Below the pieces are notes generated by a model, which saw only the letters and a list, made by a program, of their open reading frames with translations, searched no databases and had not been told where the DNA came from. Source: Acidobacteriota bacterium (GTDB lineage Bacteria; Acidobacteriota; Vicinamibacteria; Fen-336). Taken from it: DNA of 42,852 nucleotides. Where the stretch lies: NCBI GenBank assembly GCA_011526565.1, contig WYBL01000134.1:1-42852 (forward strand), read 5' to 3'. Shown in pieces: positions 42,739 through 42,852 of the stretch. Within the stretch, counting starts at the first letter, position 1. Each line of letters opens with the position of its first letter. The translations under genes were made by a program, and so were the position numbers.

Positions 42739-42852
42739 CTACGCAGCATGGACCTCGACTTTGCACCCGAGGTCGTTCAGGCGGCGGACCAGCCGATGGA
42801 TGACCTTGGTCCGGTCGCGGCGATCGAAGTGGTTGGGGCCGAGGTCGTGGTA
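42739..42852 (-). CDS. C-terminal fragment of a transposase-like protein, cut by window edge
   Basis: Reading leftward from the window edge, the frame gives YHDLGPNHFDRRDRTKVIHR, LVRRLNDLGCKVEVH-AA and stops at 42739-42741. The pattern LGxxxFDRxDxxKxxxxLVRRLxxLG is seen at the end of some insertion-sequence transposases. The family cannot be fixed from 37 residues. It ends 5 bp after the methyltransferase stop. Confidence 0.5.
   Translation of the reverse strand, partial: YHDLGPNHFDRRDRTKVIHRLVRRLNDLGCKVEVHAA

Overview
The window is very GC-rich bacterial DNA with mostly short gaps, frequent ATGA/GTGA start-stop overlaps and gene types (tricorn-like S41 protease, receiver-DUF4388 regulator, PGM1-type ATP-grasp protein, RIC/qNor/NorR) that fit best with Acidobacteriota, perhaps a Thermoanaerobaculia-like lineage. 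This placement is inferred from gene content only; no rRNA or tRNA is present to confirm it.

Positions 1-4440 look different from the rest. This is a low-coding accessory zone holding diverged copies of a repeat of about 130 bp whose stem sequence changes in a compensatory way, and small, often broken toxin-antitoxin genes: RelB-like, Doc-partner antitoxin plus a Doc stub, Phd, AbrB plus a VapC stub, HigA, and mosaics of several antitoxin families. Repeat copies sit at the breakpoints. An IS110-family element (about 4468-5555) closes the zone, and a truncated transposase-like end lies at the right edge of the window (42739-42852).

Positions 5667-13890 hold a large unrecognised protein, a divergent pair made of an XRE-cupin regulator and a peroxiredoxin whose peroxidatic cysteine is an in-frame TGA followed by a SECIS-like hairpin (a probable selenoprotein), an operon of a Cys-rich small protein, a cyclic-2,3-diphosphoglycerate-synthetase-like GTPase and ornithine carbamoyltransferase, and a PGM1-type ATP-grasp/PilZ pair. 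Positions 14006-17720 hold an exported sialidase-like propeller, a DUF4388 response regulator, a small secreted protein and an orphan peptide-binding lipoprotein.

Positions 17783-23096 form one tightly packed plus-strand operon: KefF-like oxidoreductase, KefB/C-like K+/H+ antiporter, RluA-type pseudouridine synthase, RlmI-type methyltransferase and Hsp33, which together suggest electrophile/redox stress defence plus RNA modification. A tricorn-like protease follows. A minus-strand operon (29558 to 26839) carries a small protein, an NMN adenylyltransferase-like protein, a VWA/zinc-ribbon protein and a truncated pyruvate-kinase-like protein. Next come an FmdB-like protein, a second orphan peptide-binding lipoprotein, a DUF697-like protein and a Gcr-type membrane protein.

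Positions 34692-39479 are a complete nitric-oxide defence module: qNor and the di-iron repair protein RIC transcribed leftward from a visible sigma-54 promoter, and a divergent NorR activator. The right end holds a GT39-like membrane glycosyltransferase, a small zinc-ribbon protein, an RNA polymerase omega-like protein and a D12-class adenine methyltransferase.
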